From the NCBI GenBank assembly GCA_025054955.1, contig JANWZE010000099.1, positions 1-49,483 of the forward strand: a DNA stretch of 49,483 nt. Reading direction: 5' to 3'. Position 1 is the stretch's first letter; each line of letters opens with the position of its first letter. A program made the position numbers and the translations under genes. The notes beneath the pieces were generated by a model. The model saw only the letters and a list, made by a program, of their open reading frames with translations. It was not told where the DNA came from and made no database searches. This DNA is from Blastocatellia bacterium (GTDB lineage Bacteria; Acidobacteriota; Blastocatellia; HR10; J050). Shown here one piece after another: positions 17,001-25,656 of this stretch.

Positions 17001-19046
17001 TCATTGGAAGAGGCCTTCGCCCAATACTGGCGCAATGACAAGGCTGACCACTGACATCAGCTTGATCAAGATATTCATCGAAGGTCCTGAGGTATCTTTG
17101 AAGGGATCGCCGACCGTATCACCGACGACAGCCGCCTTATGGGCTTCGCTGCCCTTGCCGCCGAACTGGCCTGATTCAATATGCTTCTTGGCATTATCCC
17201 AGGCGCCGCCGGCATTAGCCATCAATAGCGCCAGCAAAACGCCTGTCGTTGTTGCGCCGGCCAGCATCCCACCGAGCGCCTGTTTGCCGAAGATAAATCC
17301 TACCAGGATCGGCGCCAGCACAGCGAAGACGCCGGGCAGGATCATCTCCTGTAGCGCCGCCGTCGCGGAGATGTCTACACAACGCGCCGTATCGGCCTTG
17401 GCTGTGCCATCCATCAATCCAGTGATCTCACGAAACTGCCGGCGCACTTCCTCAACCATCTTGAATGCCGCCTTGCCAACCGAGGACATCGTACTGGCCG
17501 CAATGAAGAACGGCACGATACCGCCGATGAACAGACCGACAACCACATAGGCATTGGTCAGATCAATCACGCTCATGCCGGCTGAACTGCGGAATGCCGA
17601 AAATAGCGCCAGCGCCGTCAGTGCCGCTGAGCCGATGGCGAATCCCTTACCGACGGCTGCCGTCGTGTTGCCGAGTGCGTCCAGACCATCAGTGATCTTG
17701 CGCGTCTCTGGCCCCAGATGACTCATCTCGGAAATCCCCCCAGCATTGTCGGCAATCGGACCGTAGGCATCCACTGACATCACCAGTCCTGTCGTTGCCA
17801 GCATCCCGACGGCGGCAATGCCAATGCCATACAACCCGGCTACGGCATGCGCAATGAGCACTGCTGAGCAAATTCCTAACATCGGCAAAATCGTTGACTG
17901 CATCCCGACAGCCAATCCGGTGATGATGTTGGTCGCAGACCCCGTGAGCGAAGCTTCGGCAATGCGCAGAATCGGCTTTTGCGCAGTGTAGTACTCGGTG
18001 ATGTACCCGATGACTAAGCCGGCAACAGCGCCGGCAAGCACAGCCCAAAACGGACCATAGGGGACGGGGCTGTTGGGAAACTCCAACCCCATCACTGACA
18101 CGGCAACGAACGTCCCTGCCACCATCAACGCAGATGAGAGCAGCGTCACCGATTTGAGCACGCTGGCCGGATTCATCTTTTTCAGCGCGCCGACAGCGAT
18201 CACACTGATCAACGAGCTGAGCGTGCCGATGGCGGCAATCAGCAGCGGCAGCGCCATCCACATCAAGCGAGAACCGGTGAACTCCGCCGTCGTAGCTGCA
18301 ATGGCAATGGTGGCCACGATCGCGCCGACATAGGACTCAAACAAATCAGCGCCCATGCCTGCCACATCACCGACGTTGTCGCCGACGTTATCGGCAATTG
18401 TTGCCGGATTGCGTGGGTCATCTTCCGGGATACCGACTTCAACCTTGCCAACCAAATCAGCGCCGACATCGGCTGTCTTGGTGTAGATGCCGCCGCCGAC
18501 ACGGGCAAACAGCGCAATGGAACTGGCTCCCATAGCAAAACCGCTGATAATGGCTGACGCCGTTTCGGGCGGCGTTCCGGCAATGATGGTGTACAGATAG
18601 AGCAAGAACCCAACGCCCACCAATCCCAGGCTGGCCACAGACATGCCCATGACGGAGCCGCCGTTGAACGCGACGCGCAACGCCTCGCTCTGTCCCCGAC
18701 CGCGTGCCGCCTCAGCCGTTCGGACATTGGCGCGGGTCGCCGCTTTCATACCGAAGAAGCCGGCCGCCATCGAACATGACGCGCCGAAGACAAACGACAA
18801 CGCCGTCAGCCCACCGTGCGGCAAGCCGAACGTAATAACAACAGCGACGACGACGATAAAGACAAGCAAAATCGAATACTCCCGCCGCAAAAAGACCATC
18901 GCGCCATCGTGAATGGCATTAGCAATCTCGATCATCACTCCGTCGCCAGCCGGTTGGCGCAGAACCTGCCGGTAGGTGAGCGCAGCAAAGGCCAACCCGA
19001 CAAGGCCGATCAGCGGCATCATTAATATCAATGTCGCGTCATTCAT
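17001..19046 (-). CDS. hppA: Membrane-bound ion-pumping pyrophosphatase (K+-dependent type)
   Basis: 681 residues with about 15-16 membrane helices. It hydrolyses cytoplasmic pyrophosphate and pumps cations outward. Conserved substrate-site segments are visible: [32 protein letters not shown] and [16 protein letters not shown]. At the position that separates the subclasses it reads [10 protein letters not shown], with alanine rather than the lysine of K+-independent enzymes. It should therefore need K+; whether it pumps H+, Na+ or both cannot be decided by eye. It follows mazG by 30 bases, and GGAG lies about ten bases before the ATG. Pairing with MazG suggests co-expression of two pyrophosphate-linked activities. 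Confidence 0.96.
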   Translation of the reverse strand: MNDATLILMMPLIGLVGLAFAALTYRQVLRQPAGDGVMIEIANAIHDGAMVFLRREYSILLVFIVVVAVVITFGLPHGGLTALSFVFGASCSMAAGFFGMKAATRANVRTAEAARGRGQSEALRVAFNGGSVMGMSVASLGLVGVGFLLYLYTIIAGTPPETASAIISGFAMGASSIALFARVGGGIYTKTADVGADLVGKVEVGIPEDDPRNPATIADNVGDNVGDVAGMGADLFESYVGAIVATIAIAATTAEFTGSRLMWMALPLLIAAIGTLSSLISVIAVGALKKMNPASVLKSVTLLSSALMVAGTFVAVSVMGLEFPNSPVPYGPFWAVLAGAVAGLVIGYITEYYTAQKPILRIAEASLTGSATNIITGLAVGMQSTILPMLGICSAVLIAHAVAGLYGIGIAAVGMLATTGLVMSVDAYGPIADNAGGISEMSHLGPETRKITDGLDALGNTTAAVGKGFAIGSAALTALALFSAFRSSAGMSVIDLTNAYVVVGLFIGGIVPFFIAASTMSSVGKAAFKMVEEVRRQFREITGLMDGTAKADTARCVDISATAALQEMILPGVFAVLAPILVGFIFGKQALGGMLAGATTTGVLLALLMANAGGAWDNAKKHIESGQFGGKGSEAHKAAVVGDTVGDPFKDTSGPSMNILIKLMSVVSLVIAPVLGEGLFQ

Positions 19047-19076
19047 GATTGTATAGCTCCAGAACCATAAATTGGG

Positions 19077-19868
19077 TCAGGCCGTTTTGGCCTCGTCCCA
19101 CAATGCGTCCATTTCTTCCAGCGAGCATTCGCGCAGCGAGCGGCCGCGCCGGTGCAGCTCGAGCTCAATGTGACGAAATCGTTGCTTGAACTTGCGATTG
19201 GCCCCGCGCAAAGCGAGCTCCGGATCAACCTGAAGCTTGCGAGCGAGATTGGCAATGGCGAACAACAGGTCGCCGACCTCTTCTTTGATCCCCTCTGGGC
19301 TTGTCTCAGCCGCTTGCATCTTCTGCCTCAACTCGCTCAGTTCTTCCTCAATCTTGCCGAGCACCTGTTCGGCATTGGCCCAATCAAATCCCACGCGCGA
19401 GGCCCGTTCGGTCAATTGGAACGCTTCCAGCAGCGCGGGAATCTTATTGGAGACACCTTCCAAGAGCGATGGAACCTCGCCGCTCTTGTTGGCGGTCTTC
19501 TCAGCTTGTTTGATTCTCTCCCAATTGTGGAGCACCTCGGCGGCCGTCTCAGCCTTGACATCGCCGAACACATGTGGATGCCGGCGCACGAGTTTCTCGT
19601 AGACATGGCTGATGACGTCATCAATGGTGAACTCGCCCCGTTCGGCGGCAATCTGCGCATAAAATGTCACGTGAAAGAGCAGATCACCGAGTTCATGTTT
19701 CAGAGCTTGGACATCCCGATGCTCGATCGCCTCCAGGGTTTCATAAGCCTCTTCGATTGTCATGGGGGCGACGCTTTCATAGGTCTGCTCTTTATCCCAG
19801 GGACAACCGTCGGGGCCACGCAGCTTGGCAGCCAGTTGGACTAACTGCTCAAATGTAATGTTGGACAT
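19077..19868 (-). CDS. mazG: Nucleoside triphosphate pyrophosphohydrolase
   Basis: 263 residues from the ATG at 19868, exactly the length usual for MazG. It hydrolyses NTPs and dNTPs to monophosphate and pyrophosphate. Two MazG domains are present, the first with LRGPDGCPWDKEQTYES and the EEAYETLEAIE plus ELGDLLFHVTF metal site, the second with KIEEELSEL and EEVGDLLFAIANLARKL. It lies 30 bases upstream of hppA, so the pyrophosphate it makes could feed the ion pump. No ribosome-binding site is visible, and the promoter lies so close that the transcript may be leaderless. Confidence 0.96.
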   Translation of the reverse strand: MSNITFEQLVQLAAKLRGPDGCPWDKEQTYESVAPMTIEEAYETLEAIEHRDVQALKHELGDLLFHVTFYAQIAAERGEFTIDDVISHVYEKLVRRHPHVFGDVKAETAAEVLHNWERIKQAEKTANKSGEVPSLLEGVSNKIPALLEAFQLTERASRVGFDWANAEQVLGKIEEELSELRQKMQAAETSPEGIKEEVGDLLFAIANLARKLQVDPELALRGANRKFKQRFRHIELELHRRGRSLRECSLEEMDALWDEAKTA

Positions 19869-19877
19869 AGGCGCGGC

Positions 19878-19906
19878 ATTATACGTGAGCCACATCCGAG
19901 CAGCAA
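19878..19906 (-). promoter_or_regulatory. Putative promoter of mazG-hppA, close to the start codon
   Basis: On the minus strand a perfect TATAAT (19878-19883) is preceded after 17 bases by TTGCTG (3/6 to TTGACA). The -10 box ends nine bases before the mazG ATG, which would give a leader of only about two to three bases. Confidence 0.5.
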
Positions 19907-19925
19907 GGAGATGACCATGCGTTCG

Positions 19926-20015
19926 TCTATTTCTTTCTGCTGCTGACCTACCGTGAGGAGCAAAATTACTGCTTACAGTTGAGCATCTGGGCTTCTATTT
20001 CTTTCCACTGCTGAC
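19926..20015. repeat. 22-bp direct repeat at the small-gene stop
   Basis: TCTATTTCTTTCTGCTGCTGAC (19926-19947) and its near copy at 19994-20015 match at 20 of 22 bases. The second copy contains the stop codon and last residues of the small basic protein gene. The first may be the remnant of a lost second gene copy. Confidence 0.5.
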
Positions 20016-20123
20016 TGAGCGGCGGGGCCGATTCGGTTGACGCAGTTGCATCGCCAGCCGCTGCACTTTATCCAGGCCAGGCTTTTGAGGTCGGGGTTTT
20101 TGCTGGTCTTTCTTCTTCGGCAT
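19995..20123 (-). CDS. Small basic protein
   Basis: A 42-residue protein starting MPKKKDQQKPRPQKPG. It is rich in lysine, arginine, proline and glutamine and ends SSGKK. The start at 20123 is fixed by GGAGGT seven bases upstream, one of the best ribosome sites in the window. No domain is recognised. The charge suggests binding to nucleic acid or ribosome, but this is not shown. It lies between mazG and the peptide-binding protein gene. Confidence 0.6.
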   Translation of the reverse strand: MPKKKDQQKPRPQKPGLDKVQRLAMQLRQPNRPRRSVSSGKK

Positions 20124-20244
20124 CGTCACACCTCCTACTAGCACAACATTGGCACCACTGAGACGAGCTGTAATTCCCTCTTCGGCATTGTCGCACTCCT
20201 TGTCACACACGTTTGTTCACGCCACGGTCGCGGCGACGTCACTT

Positions 20245-21840
20245 CTACTGAAACGTGAGCTCTTTGAAGAAGAAGAAATCACCTGAGGGCGGAATCCGCA
20301 CACTCCCGACGCGCCGGCTCATCACTGCCACATTTGATGGATACCAGAGGTAAATCCACGGCACGTCTTCCGCCACAATCTCTTGAATGCGTCCGTACAG
20401 TTTCACCTGTTCCTGGCGATCCTGGGTTGCCTCGGCTTGCTCAATCAGGCGATCCACTTCGACGTTGCGATAGCGCGCGCGGTTGAGAAAACCGGTCCGC
20501 TCCCGCTCACTGATGGTTGGGTCAAAGGGAATTGAGCGCGAACCGAAAGCAGCTTTGAAAATATCTGGAAAGTAACCGCCAACCAACCGCAGAAATCCCA
20601 TCTGATACTGCCCGCGATTGAGAAAGTTCGCATAGGTCTGAAACTCATACGACTGCAATTCAACCTCAATGCCAATGTTGCGCAGGTGCTCTTGCACGAT
20701 CGTAGCAATCTGACGGGGCTGCTCGGCTGAGGATGTTTTCAGGCTTAGGCGTAAGCGCGGCTGCGGGCCATCGCCGTCCGGGTCAGGGTAACCTGCTTGA
20801 TCGAGCAATTGGCGGGCCATCTCAGGATCATAATCGTACCTTTTGACATTGGCATTATAGGCCCAATGAGTCGGTGGCAGGACGGTGCTGGCCAATCGCG
20901 CTTGCTGCTGCAGCAGGTTCTTGATGATCGTCTGACGATCTAATCCGTAGGCAATCGCTTGACGGACGCGGCGGTCGGCCAGCACTGCGTCAGATGTATT
21001 CAAGAGTAGGTATTCCACCGGCGCGCCATCAGCAATGGTCACGTTCAACGTTCCGAGCCGACGCTGCTCTTCAACAAAATCCGGCGACAATCGCGTGTTG
21101 AGCGCAAAGTGCACAGAGCCGCTCAGTAACTCTAAGGCGAGCGTGGTCGGGTCGCGCACAACCTTCAGCCGGAGCCGTTGAATACGAGGCGCACCTCCAA
21201 ACGCCGTGGGGAACGCTTCCAAATCAATGTGCTGCCCTTGAACAAAGTTGACGACACGAAACGGACCCGTGCCAATGGGATTGGCGGCAGCCGTCGGCCC
21301 CGATCCTTCCGGGATGATGCCAACTGCAACTAAATCTACCAACAGCCCTGGGTATCGTTCACGACAGCGAAACACGACTGTACGGTCATCCACCACCTCG
21401 ACTTTGCGAAGCCGACTGAACGCGGCACGCTTGGGCGAATCAAATCCGGGCGCGATCATCGTCTCAAATGTGTATGCAACATCGTGAGCCGTGAGTTCTT
21501 TACCGTTGTGAAAGGTGATGCCGCGCGGTAGAAAGAACGTGAAATTTTTCATCTCCGCGTCCACTTGCCACCGTTCGGCCAATTCGGGAACCAACTCGAA
21601 CCGCTCGTTTTTCTGTACCAGCGTATGGTAAATGAGCTGTTGAACGCGCGCTGTATCTGACGTGGTCGCGCCACGTGGATCAAACGTCAGCGGCGCTGAC
21701 TCAATCGCGACGACCAGCGTTCCGTGATCAACCTGCCCGGAGCCAACACATCCGACACCACCACAGCAGAGCATTACAAGCCAGCACACGAGTCGCCCCA
21801 GAGCCGGTCGGTGAAGCTGACGTCGGGCGTTGAACTGCAT
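20245..21840 (-). CDS. ABC transporter peptide/nickel-type substrate-binding protein
   Basis: About 531 residues from the ATG at 21840; a longer frame to 21990 is unlikely to be translated because it lacks a signal peptide. The N-terminus has a hydrophobic segment ending in GGVGC, consistent with a lipoprotein or secreted protein although the lipobox is not canonical. The rest is a family 5 solute-binding fold (DppA/OppA-like): GTLVVAIESAPLTFDPRG, RVQQLIYHTLVQKNE, a GTGPFRVV motif and the long C-terminal lobe. It would deliver peptides or a similar solute to an ABC importer, but no permease or ATPase genes are next to it. The ligand cannot be predicted. Confidence 0.9.
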   Translation of the reverse strand: MQFNARRQLHRPALGRLVCWLVMLCCGGVGCVGSGQVDHGTLVVAIESAPLTFDPRGATTSDTARVQQLIYHTLVQKNERFELVPELAERWQVDAEMKNFTFFLPRGITFHNGKELTAHDVAYTFETMIAPGFDSPKRAAFSRLRKVEVVDDRTVVFRCRERYPGLLVDLVAVGIIPEGSGPTAAANPIGTGPFRVVNFVQGQHIDLEAFPTAFGGAPRIQRLRLKVVRDPTTLALELLSGSVHFALNTRLSPDFVEEQRRLGTLNVTIADGAPVEYLLLNTSDAVLADRRVRQAIAYGLDRQTIIKNLLQQQARLASTVLPPTHWAYNANVKRYDYDPEMARQLLDQAGYPDPDGDGPQPRLRLSLKTSSAEQPRQIATIVQEHLRNIGIEVELQSYEFQTYANFLNRGQYQMGFLRLVGGYFPDIFKAAFGSRSIPFDPTISERERTGFLNRARYRNVEVDRLIEQAEATQDRQEQVKLYGRIQEIVAEDVPWIYLWYPSNVAVMSRRVGSVRIPPSGDFFFFKELTFQ

Positions 21841-21853
21841 AGCACGGACGAGA

Positions 21854-21882
21854 CTTATATCACAGTGACGATGCTCCGTCCA
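21854..21882 (-). promoter_or_regulatory. Putative promoter of the substrate-binding protein gene
   Basis: On the minus strand TGGACG and TATAAG are separated by 17 bases (4/6 and 5/6 to consensus). The -10 box lies 13 bases before the ATG at 21840, so the leader would be about seven bases. Confidence 0.45.
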
Positions 21883-21923
21883 GCACAGCAGTCTCAATGT
21901 GAACTCCACGTGAACGCCGGATT

Positions 21924-22025
21924 GCACAAAAATTATGCAAAATGCTAAACCTGATTGAAAAATCGGAATTTGAGACGCGCTGAGCCCCACTTTTCCACAG
22001 ACTTTTCCACAGATATTGTGGAAAA
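21924..22025. other. DnaA-box cluster next to an AT-rich tract (candidate origin or DnaA locus)
   Basis: Three copies of TTTTCCACA, which fits the relaxed DnaA box TTWTNCACA, lie at 21991-21999 (+), 22003-22011 (+) and 22017-22025 (-). The last two form a perfect inverted repeat with a five-base spacer. A one-mismatch box (TTATGCAAA) is at 21933-21941. The 51 bases from 21924 are about 31% GC by count, much lower than the surroundings. The stretch lies in a 453-base gene-free gap at which gene orientation switches from minus to plus. No dnaA, dnaN, rpmH or gidA is nearby, so the origin call is inference. Confidence 0.5.
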
Positions 22026-22293
22026 CTCAGCCTACCTCTTCGAGAGGCGTCACGCTGAAAAACGGTTTTCAACCTTGAAAGAATGTCTCAGACAGGGTGG
22101 GTTAGTGGCTGTTACCGGCACGCTGATACGGGTCGGCCCAACCACGAGTCCGGTGCTGATTCCAAAAGAGTTAATCGGTTCCATGTCACCCAAGCGGGCA
22201 CGCCTGTGGCATGGCACAGCAGTTGCACAACTGACTAGCCGGTGCAAGACCATGGGTGCCTTATTGAACAACGTGTTGAGCAATGAACACTCC

Positions 22294-23538
22294 ATGTCGC
22301 ACTTTCTTATCTTGAGCCGCGATACCGAGTTGGCCAAGAGCATTCAAGCAACGTTGCGACGTGGCAACTATCGCTCGACTATTGTCCGCAATCCCCGGCA
22401 GGCCACGCTTGCCATTCTAAGTCATCGCGACATTGAAGCGGTCATCTGTGACGCACGACTCCGATTTGGCCGTGAGGAGGAAAAGGCGTTTTATCAACTG
22501 AGGCAAGACCTGATTGGTTTGAGCATTCCCTTGGTGCTGTTGGTGGACCCGCAAGACGAACTGCACTGGCACCGAGCCAATCAATGGGCTACAGATGAGT
22601 TTGTGGCCACACCGGCTGACGAGGAAGAATTGCTGGTGAGAATGAAAGGGGTGCTCTGGCGTAAACAGATGCAAGCCAGCCCACATCGCCGCACTCCGTC
22701 GCCGGACTTACTGCAAGGATTCATTCATTACGTCACCAATGATCTGGAAACGCGCTTTGAAACCCATTCGGTCGCCACATTGACTTTGTTGGAAGCGCAG
22801 GGCGCATGGGATTTGTTGATGGCAGAGGATGATCGCTGCGACAGTCTGACCAATCACCTGCTAGAGCTGTTGGCCGATCACCTGCAACGGGAGGATCGGC
22901 TGGCTCACCATGGTCGCGTGACGCTGGCTGTGTATATGCCGGGCCACGACGTTGACCAAGTCCACGGCGTGTTGGAGTCACTGTCGGCCACGTTTCAGCG
23001 AATGATCGGCGTCGGCTTGTGCGCCGGTCTGGTCAGCTTTCCACAACACGGGAGCAGTTACAGTGAATTGATTCTAGCGGCCGAGCACGCCTTAGCCCAG
23101 GCTCGAACCGACGGCTCCATGCGCGTGGCCGACCAGCCTACCAATCAACAGCCACAGGCTGACCGGCGCAAGATTCTAATTGCCGATGATGATCCCTACC
23201 TGGGTGCGTTGCTCGAAGCAACGTTCAAGGCTCTTGGATACCAAACCATTGTGGCTGACAATGGCCGCACGGCCATTGACTTGATTCAAACGAATCCACC
23301 GGACCTGGTGATCTTAGATCATCTGATGCCCGGCCTGACCGGCTTTGAGCTTCTTGAACAGCTCCGTGAGCAAGCTGGTGATCGGCAATTGCCTGTGCCG
23401 GTGATCATGTTGACGATGATGACGGCGCAGACAGACATTGTGCGCGGCTACTCGCTCGGCGTGGAGGATTACGTGGGGAAACCGTTCAACCCGCATGAGC
23501 TGATTGCCCGCGTCGAGCGCGTCTTAGGGATGCGATGA
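22294..23538 (+). CDS. Response regulator with degenerate GGDEF domain between two receiver domains
   Basis: 414 residues from the ATG at 22294, where the receiver fold begins (MSHFLILSRDTELAKSI). The first receiver (about 1-120) lacks the acidic pair and the conserved lysine, so it is degenerate. Residues about 140-285 have the GGDEF fold: LLADHLQREDRLAHHGRVTLAVYMPG, then GLCAGLVSFPQHG and AAEHALAQAR. The active-site GGDEF is replaced by HGRVT, so cyclase activity is not expected. A complete receiver follows at about 290-414 (DDD near the start, phospho-acceptor Asp342, lysine in VGKPF). It may bind a nucleotide or a partner protein rather than make c-di-GMP. A start at 22252 is possible. 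It leads the phosphorelay cluster. Confidence 0.85.
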   Translation: MSHFLILSRDTELAKSIQATLRRGNYRSTIVRNPRQATLAILSHRDIEAVICDARLRFGREEEKAFYQLRQDLIGLSIPLVLLVDPQDELHWHRANQWATDEFVATPADEEELLVRMKGVLWRKQMQASPHRRTPSPDLLQGFIHYVTNDLETRFETHSVATLTLLEAQGAWDLLMAEDDRCDSLTNHLLELLADHLQREDRLAHHGRVTLAVYMPGHDVDQVHGVLESLSATFQRMIGVGLCAGLVSFPQHGSSYSELILAAEHALAQARTDGSMRVADQPTNQQPQADRRKILIADDDPYLGALLEATFKALGYQTIVADNGRTAIDLIQTNPPDLVILDHLMPGLTGFELLEQLREQAGDRQLPVPVIMLTMMTAQTDIVRGYSLGVEDYVGKPFNPHELIARVERVLGMR

Positions 23539-23598
23539 GGTCGAACGTATCTTGGAAACGCGATGATGTCGAGCACGTCTTGGCAATGCGATGATGAG
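23515..23598 (+). repeat. Three 28-bp tandem repeats across a stop codon
   Basis: Units at 23515-23542, 23543-23570 and 23571-23598 share the pattern GAGCGCGTCTT...GATGCGATGA with several differences. The first unit holds the end of the upstream gene, including its TGA. The third ends just before the start of the next receiver gene. The unit length is not a multiple of three. Confidence 0.6.
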
Positions 23599-23604
23599 GA
23601 CTTG

Positions 23605-24048
23605 ATGATGGACGCACAACGAATCTTGCTGGTCGAAGACGAACCCGACATCCAAAAGGTGGCAAAGCTGAGTCTGACGCTTGTCGGAGGTTACGAGGTC
23701 GCCGTTGTGGACAATGGGATCGAAGCCATCCGTCTGGCTGAACAGATCAAGCCCGATGTGATCCTGCTGGACGTGATGCTGCCGGACATGGACGGCTATG
23801 AAACGCTCACACGAATCAAACAACACGACCACCTGAAAGATATTCCTGTGTTGTTTATCTCGGCTAAGGCTCAGCAGAGTGAGGTCAGTTATGGGCTCAG
23901 TTTGGGCGCTATCGGCTACATCACCAAACCATTCGACCCGATGACCCTGCCCGCCCAGGTGCAGCAGTTTTTGCGAATCTTGGAGGGTAGACCGATGGAT
24001 TTGCCTGAACTCTTCTCCGAAGAAGAACCGAGCACGATGATTTCATGA
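23605..24048 (+). CDS. Single-domain response regulator
   Basis: 147 residues from the ATG at 23605 (a second ATG follows at once); GAGG lies seven bases upstream. It consists of one CheY-like receiver with the acidic pocket in LLVEDEPD, phospho-acceptor Asp56 in DVILLDVMLPDMDG, the switch serine in LFISAKA and the lysine in YITKPFDP. A short acidic tail follows. There is no output domain, so it should act by protein contact or as a phosphate shuttle. It sits between the degenerate-GGDEF regulator and a soluble hybrid kinase. Confidence 0.9.
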   Translation: MMDAQRILLVEDEPDIQKVAKLSLTLVGGYEVAVVDNGIEAIRLAEQIKPDVILLDVMLPDMDGYETLTRIKQHDHLKDIPVLFISAKAQQSEVSYGLSLGAIGYITKPFDPMTLPAQVQQFLRILEGRPMDLPELFSEEEPSTMIS

Positions 24049-24073
24049 AGAATAACAACAATGAGAAGAATCT

Positions 24074-25285
24074 ATGAAATCACAGAGCAATCACCATGAT
24101 ATCGAACGTCTGAAGAACGAATTTGTCTCGCTTGTGTCGCACGAATTGCGCACGCCGTTGACTTCGATCAAAGGCTCATTGGGATTGATCCTAGGCGGGG
24201 CGTGCGGCGAGCTGAACAATGATCTGCGTGATCTGTTGACCATCGCCTATTCTAACAGCGACCGCCTCATCAAGTTGATCAACGAAATTTTGGACCTGTC
24301 CAAGATCGAAGCCGGGCAAGTCCCCTTGAAAACCGCCCCAACCGATTTAACCGAAGTGGTTGAACAAAGTGTCATGGAGATTGGCGGATTCGCGCAACAA
24401 CGAGGGGTCCTGATTGTCACCTCGTTGGAGCCAGACCTACCTTTGGTTCAAGCTGATGCCGACCAAATTCAACGCGTGCTGATGAACTTGCTATCGAACG
24501 CATTGAAATTCAGTCCGGCTGATGATCAGGTGGTGATCTCCAGTGAATACCGCGACGGTTGGGTAACCATTCGGGTCAAAGATCATGGCATGGGCATTCC
24601 GCCGGAATACCATGATCGAATCTTCAATAAGTTTCAGCAAGTCCAATCAGTGGTCACGCGTAAACTGGGCGGCACAGGCTTGGGACTCGCTATCTGCAAA
24701 GCCATCATTGACCAGCATGGCGGCCGAATCGGCGTAGAAAGCGAGCCCGGAGCGGGAAGCTGCTTCTACTTTTCATTGCCCATCGCGCCACCCACTGCGA
24801 CTCGTGAGCCACGAGCGCCCGCCCACCCCATCACACCTGCGCCGCCGACGGAGACGCAGCCGCCAACCGGCATCAGAGGCGGCAACCGACCACGGAACTC
24901 ATTCGTGCTCATGGTGGATGACGATCCGGGATTGCGCATGGTTGTCTCCCGCATTGTTCAGCACTCAGGCCATCAGGTGGAAACGGCGAATAATGGTGAA
25001 GAAGCAATTGAGAAGGTCAAGAAACTGCATCCTGACTTGATTATCCTGGACATCTTGATGCCTGTGCTGAGCGGTTTCGGCGTCGTGCAAACACTCAGGC
25101 GCCATCCAGACACACGCCACTTGCCGCTGTTGGTCCTGACCACCAAGGACCTCAACGACGCCGAAAAAGAAGCGCTTCGACTTGGCCCGACCAAATTCCT
25201 CACCAAATCGCTGGTCACCGTAGAGACGCTCACGCTCGCAATGAACGAATTGTTGCAACACAGGCTCGCGGAGGTAACTGCATGA
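24074..25285 (+). CDS. Soluble hybrid histidine kinase with C-terminal receiver
   Basis: 403 residues. The HisKA domain begins almost at the N-terminus, with His23 in SHELRTPL, followed by an HATPase domain (about 120-235) with N box, DHGMGIPPEYHDRIF and [10 protein letters not shown] proline-rich linker (about 238-270) leads to a receiver (about 275-395) with DDDPG and LDILMP. The usual receiver lysine lies in a diverged FLTKSLV context. There is no sensor or membrane segment, so input must come from partner proteins such as the preceding regulators. Its stop overlaps the start of the next gene (ATGA), which encodes an Hpt protein. Confidence 0.93.
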   Translation: MKSQSNHHDIERLKNEFVSLVSHELRTPLTSIKGSLGLILGGACGELNNDLRDLLTIAYSNSDRLIKLINEILDLSKIEAGQVPLKTAPTDLTEVVEQSVMEIGGFAQQRGVLIVTSLEPDLPLVQADADQIQRVLMNLLSNALKFSPADDQVVISSEYRDGWVTIRVKDHGMGIPPEYHDRIFNKFQQVQSVVTRKLGGTGLGLAICKAIIDQHGGRIGVESEPGAGSCFYFSLPIAPPTATREPRAPAHPITPAPPTETQPPTGIRGGNRPRNSFVLMVDDDPGLRMVVSRIVQHSGHQVETANNGEEAIEKVKKLHPDLIILDILMPVLSGFGVVQTLRRHPDTRHLPLLVLTTKDLNDAEKEALRLGPTKFLTKSLVTVETLTLAMNELLQHRLAEVTA

Positions 25286-25656
25286 CGTCCCATGTGGAAC
25301 AAATCTTCCGGCAAGAAATGCTCAAGCTGCGCTCTCAATACATTCAGCATAGTCTCAGTCAACTGCAGACCGTGCGCTCGGTGCTGCAACGCTGGGACCA
25401 ACCGCTGCTTGACATGGAAGAACTCACTCAACTGATGGTCATCGCTCACAAACTGCGTGGCTCAGGAAAAACCTACGACTTGCCAGAAGTGACCAGTTGG
25501 GCTGGATTGCTGGAGAGCGATTTGAAGACGGTGCTGGACAATCCCCAACGACTCACACCGGAGCGCCGTCGCACGCTCTTGTCCATCGTGACGCGCTTGC
25601 ACTCAATCATGAGCGCAGCAGCTCGTCAGGATCGAGAAGAGAGGATCGAGTCTTGA
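25282..25656 (+). CDS. Hpt-domain phosphotransfer protein
   Basis: 124 residues, all helical. The phospho-accepting histidine is His56 in IAHKLRGSGKTYDLPE, the usual Hpt signature. It overlaps the hybrid kinase gene by four bases (ATGA), so the two are translationally coupled. It probably accepts phosphate from the kinase receiver and passes it to one of the upstream receivers. A long imperfect hairpin covers its stop codon. Confidence 0.85.
   Translation: MTSHVEQIFRQEMLKLRSQYIQHSLSQLQTVRSVLQRWDQPLLDMEELTQLMVIAHKLRGSGKTYDLPEVTSWAGLLESDLKTVLDNPQRLTPERRRTLLSIVTRLHSIMSAAARQDREERIES

Larger units (their letters stand above)
21841..22293. other. Gene-free gap at the strand switch
   Basis: A reading frame runs from 21955 into the downstream gene, but its first 113 codons resemble no domain and cross the DnaA-box-like sites. 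I read the gap as non-coding. It holds the minus-strand promoter at 21854-21882 and the box cluster. Confidence 0.5.

Noticed and set aside
16835-17041. Minus-strand frame of 68 codons overlapping the hppA end
   Set aside because: It overlaps the well-supported hppA gene by 41 bases, has no ribosome site and looks like a chance frame.
21955-22293. N-terminal extension of the degenerate-GGDEF regulator
   Set aside because: The extra 113 residues resemble no domain, cross the DnaA-box-like sites and precede a complete receiver fold that begins at the ATG at 22294.
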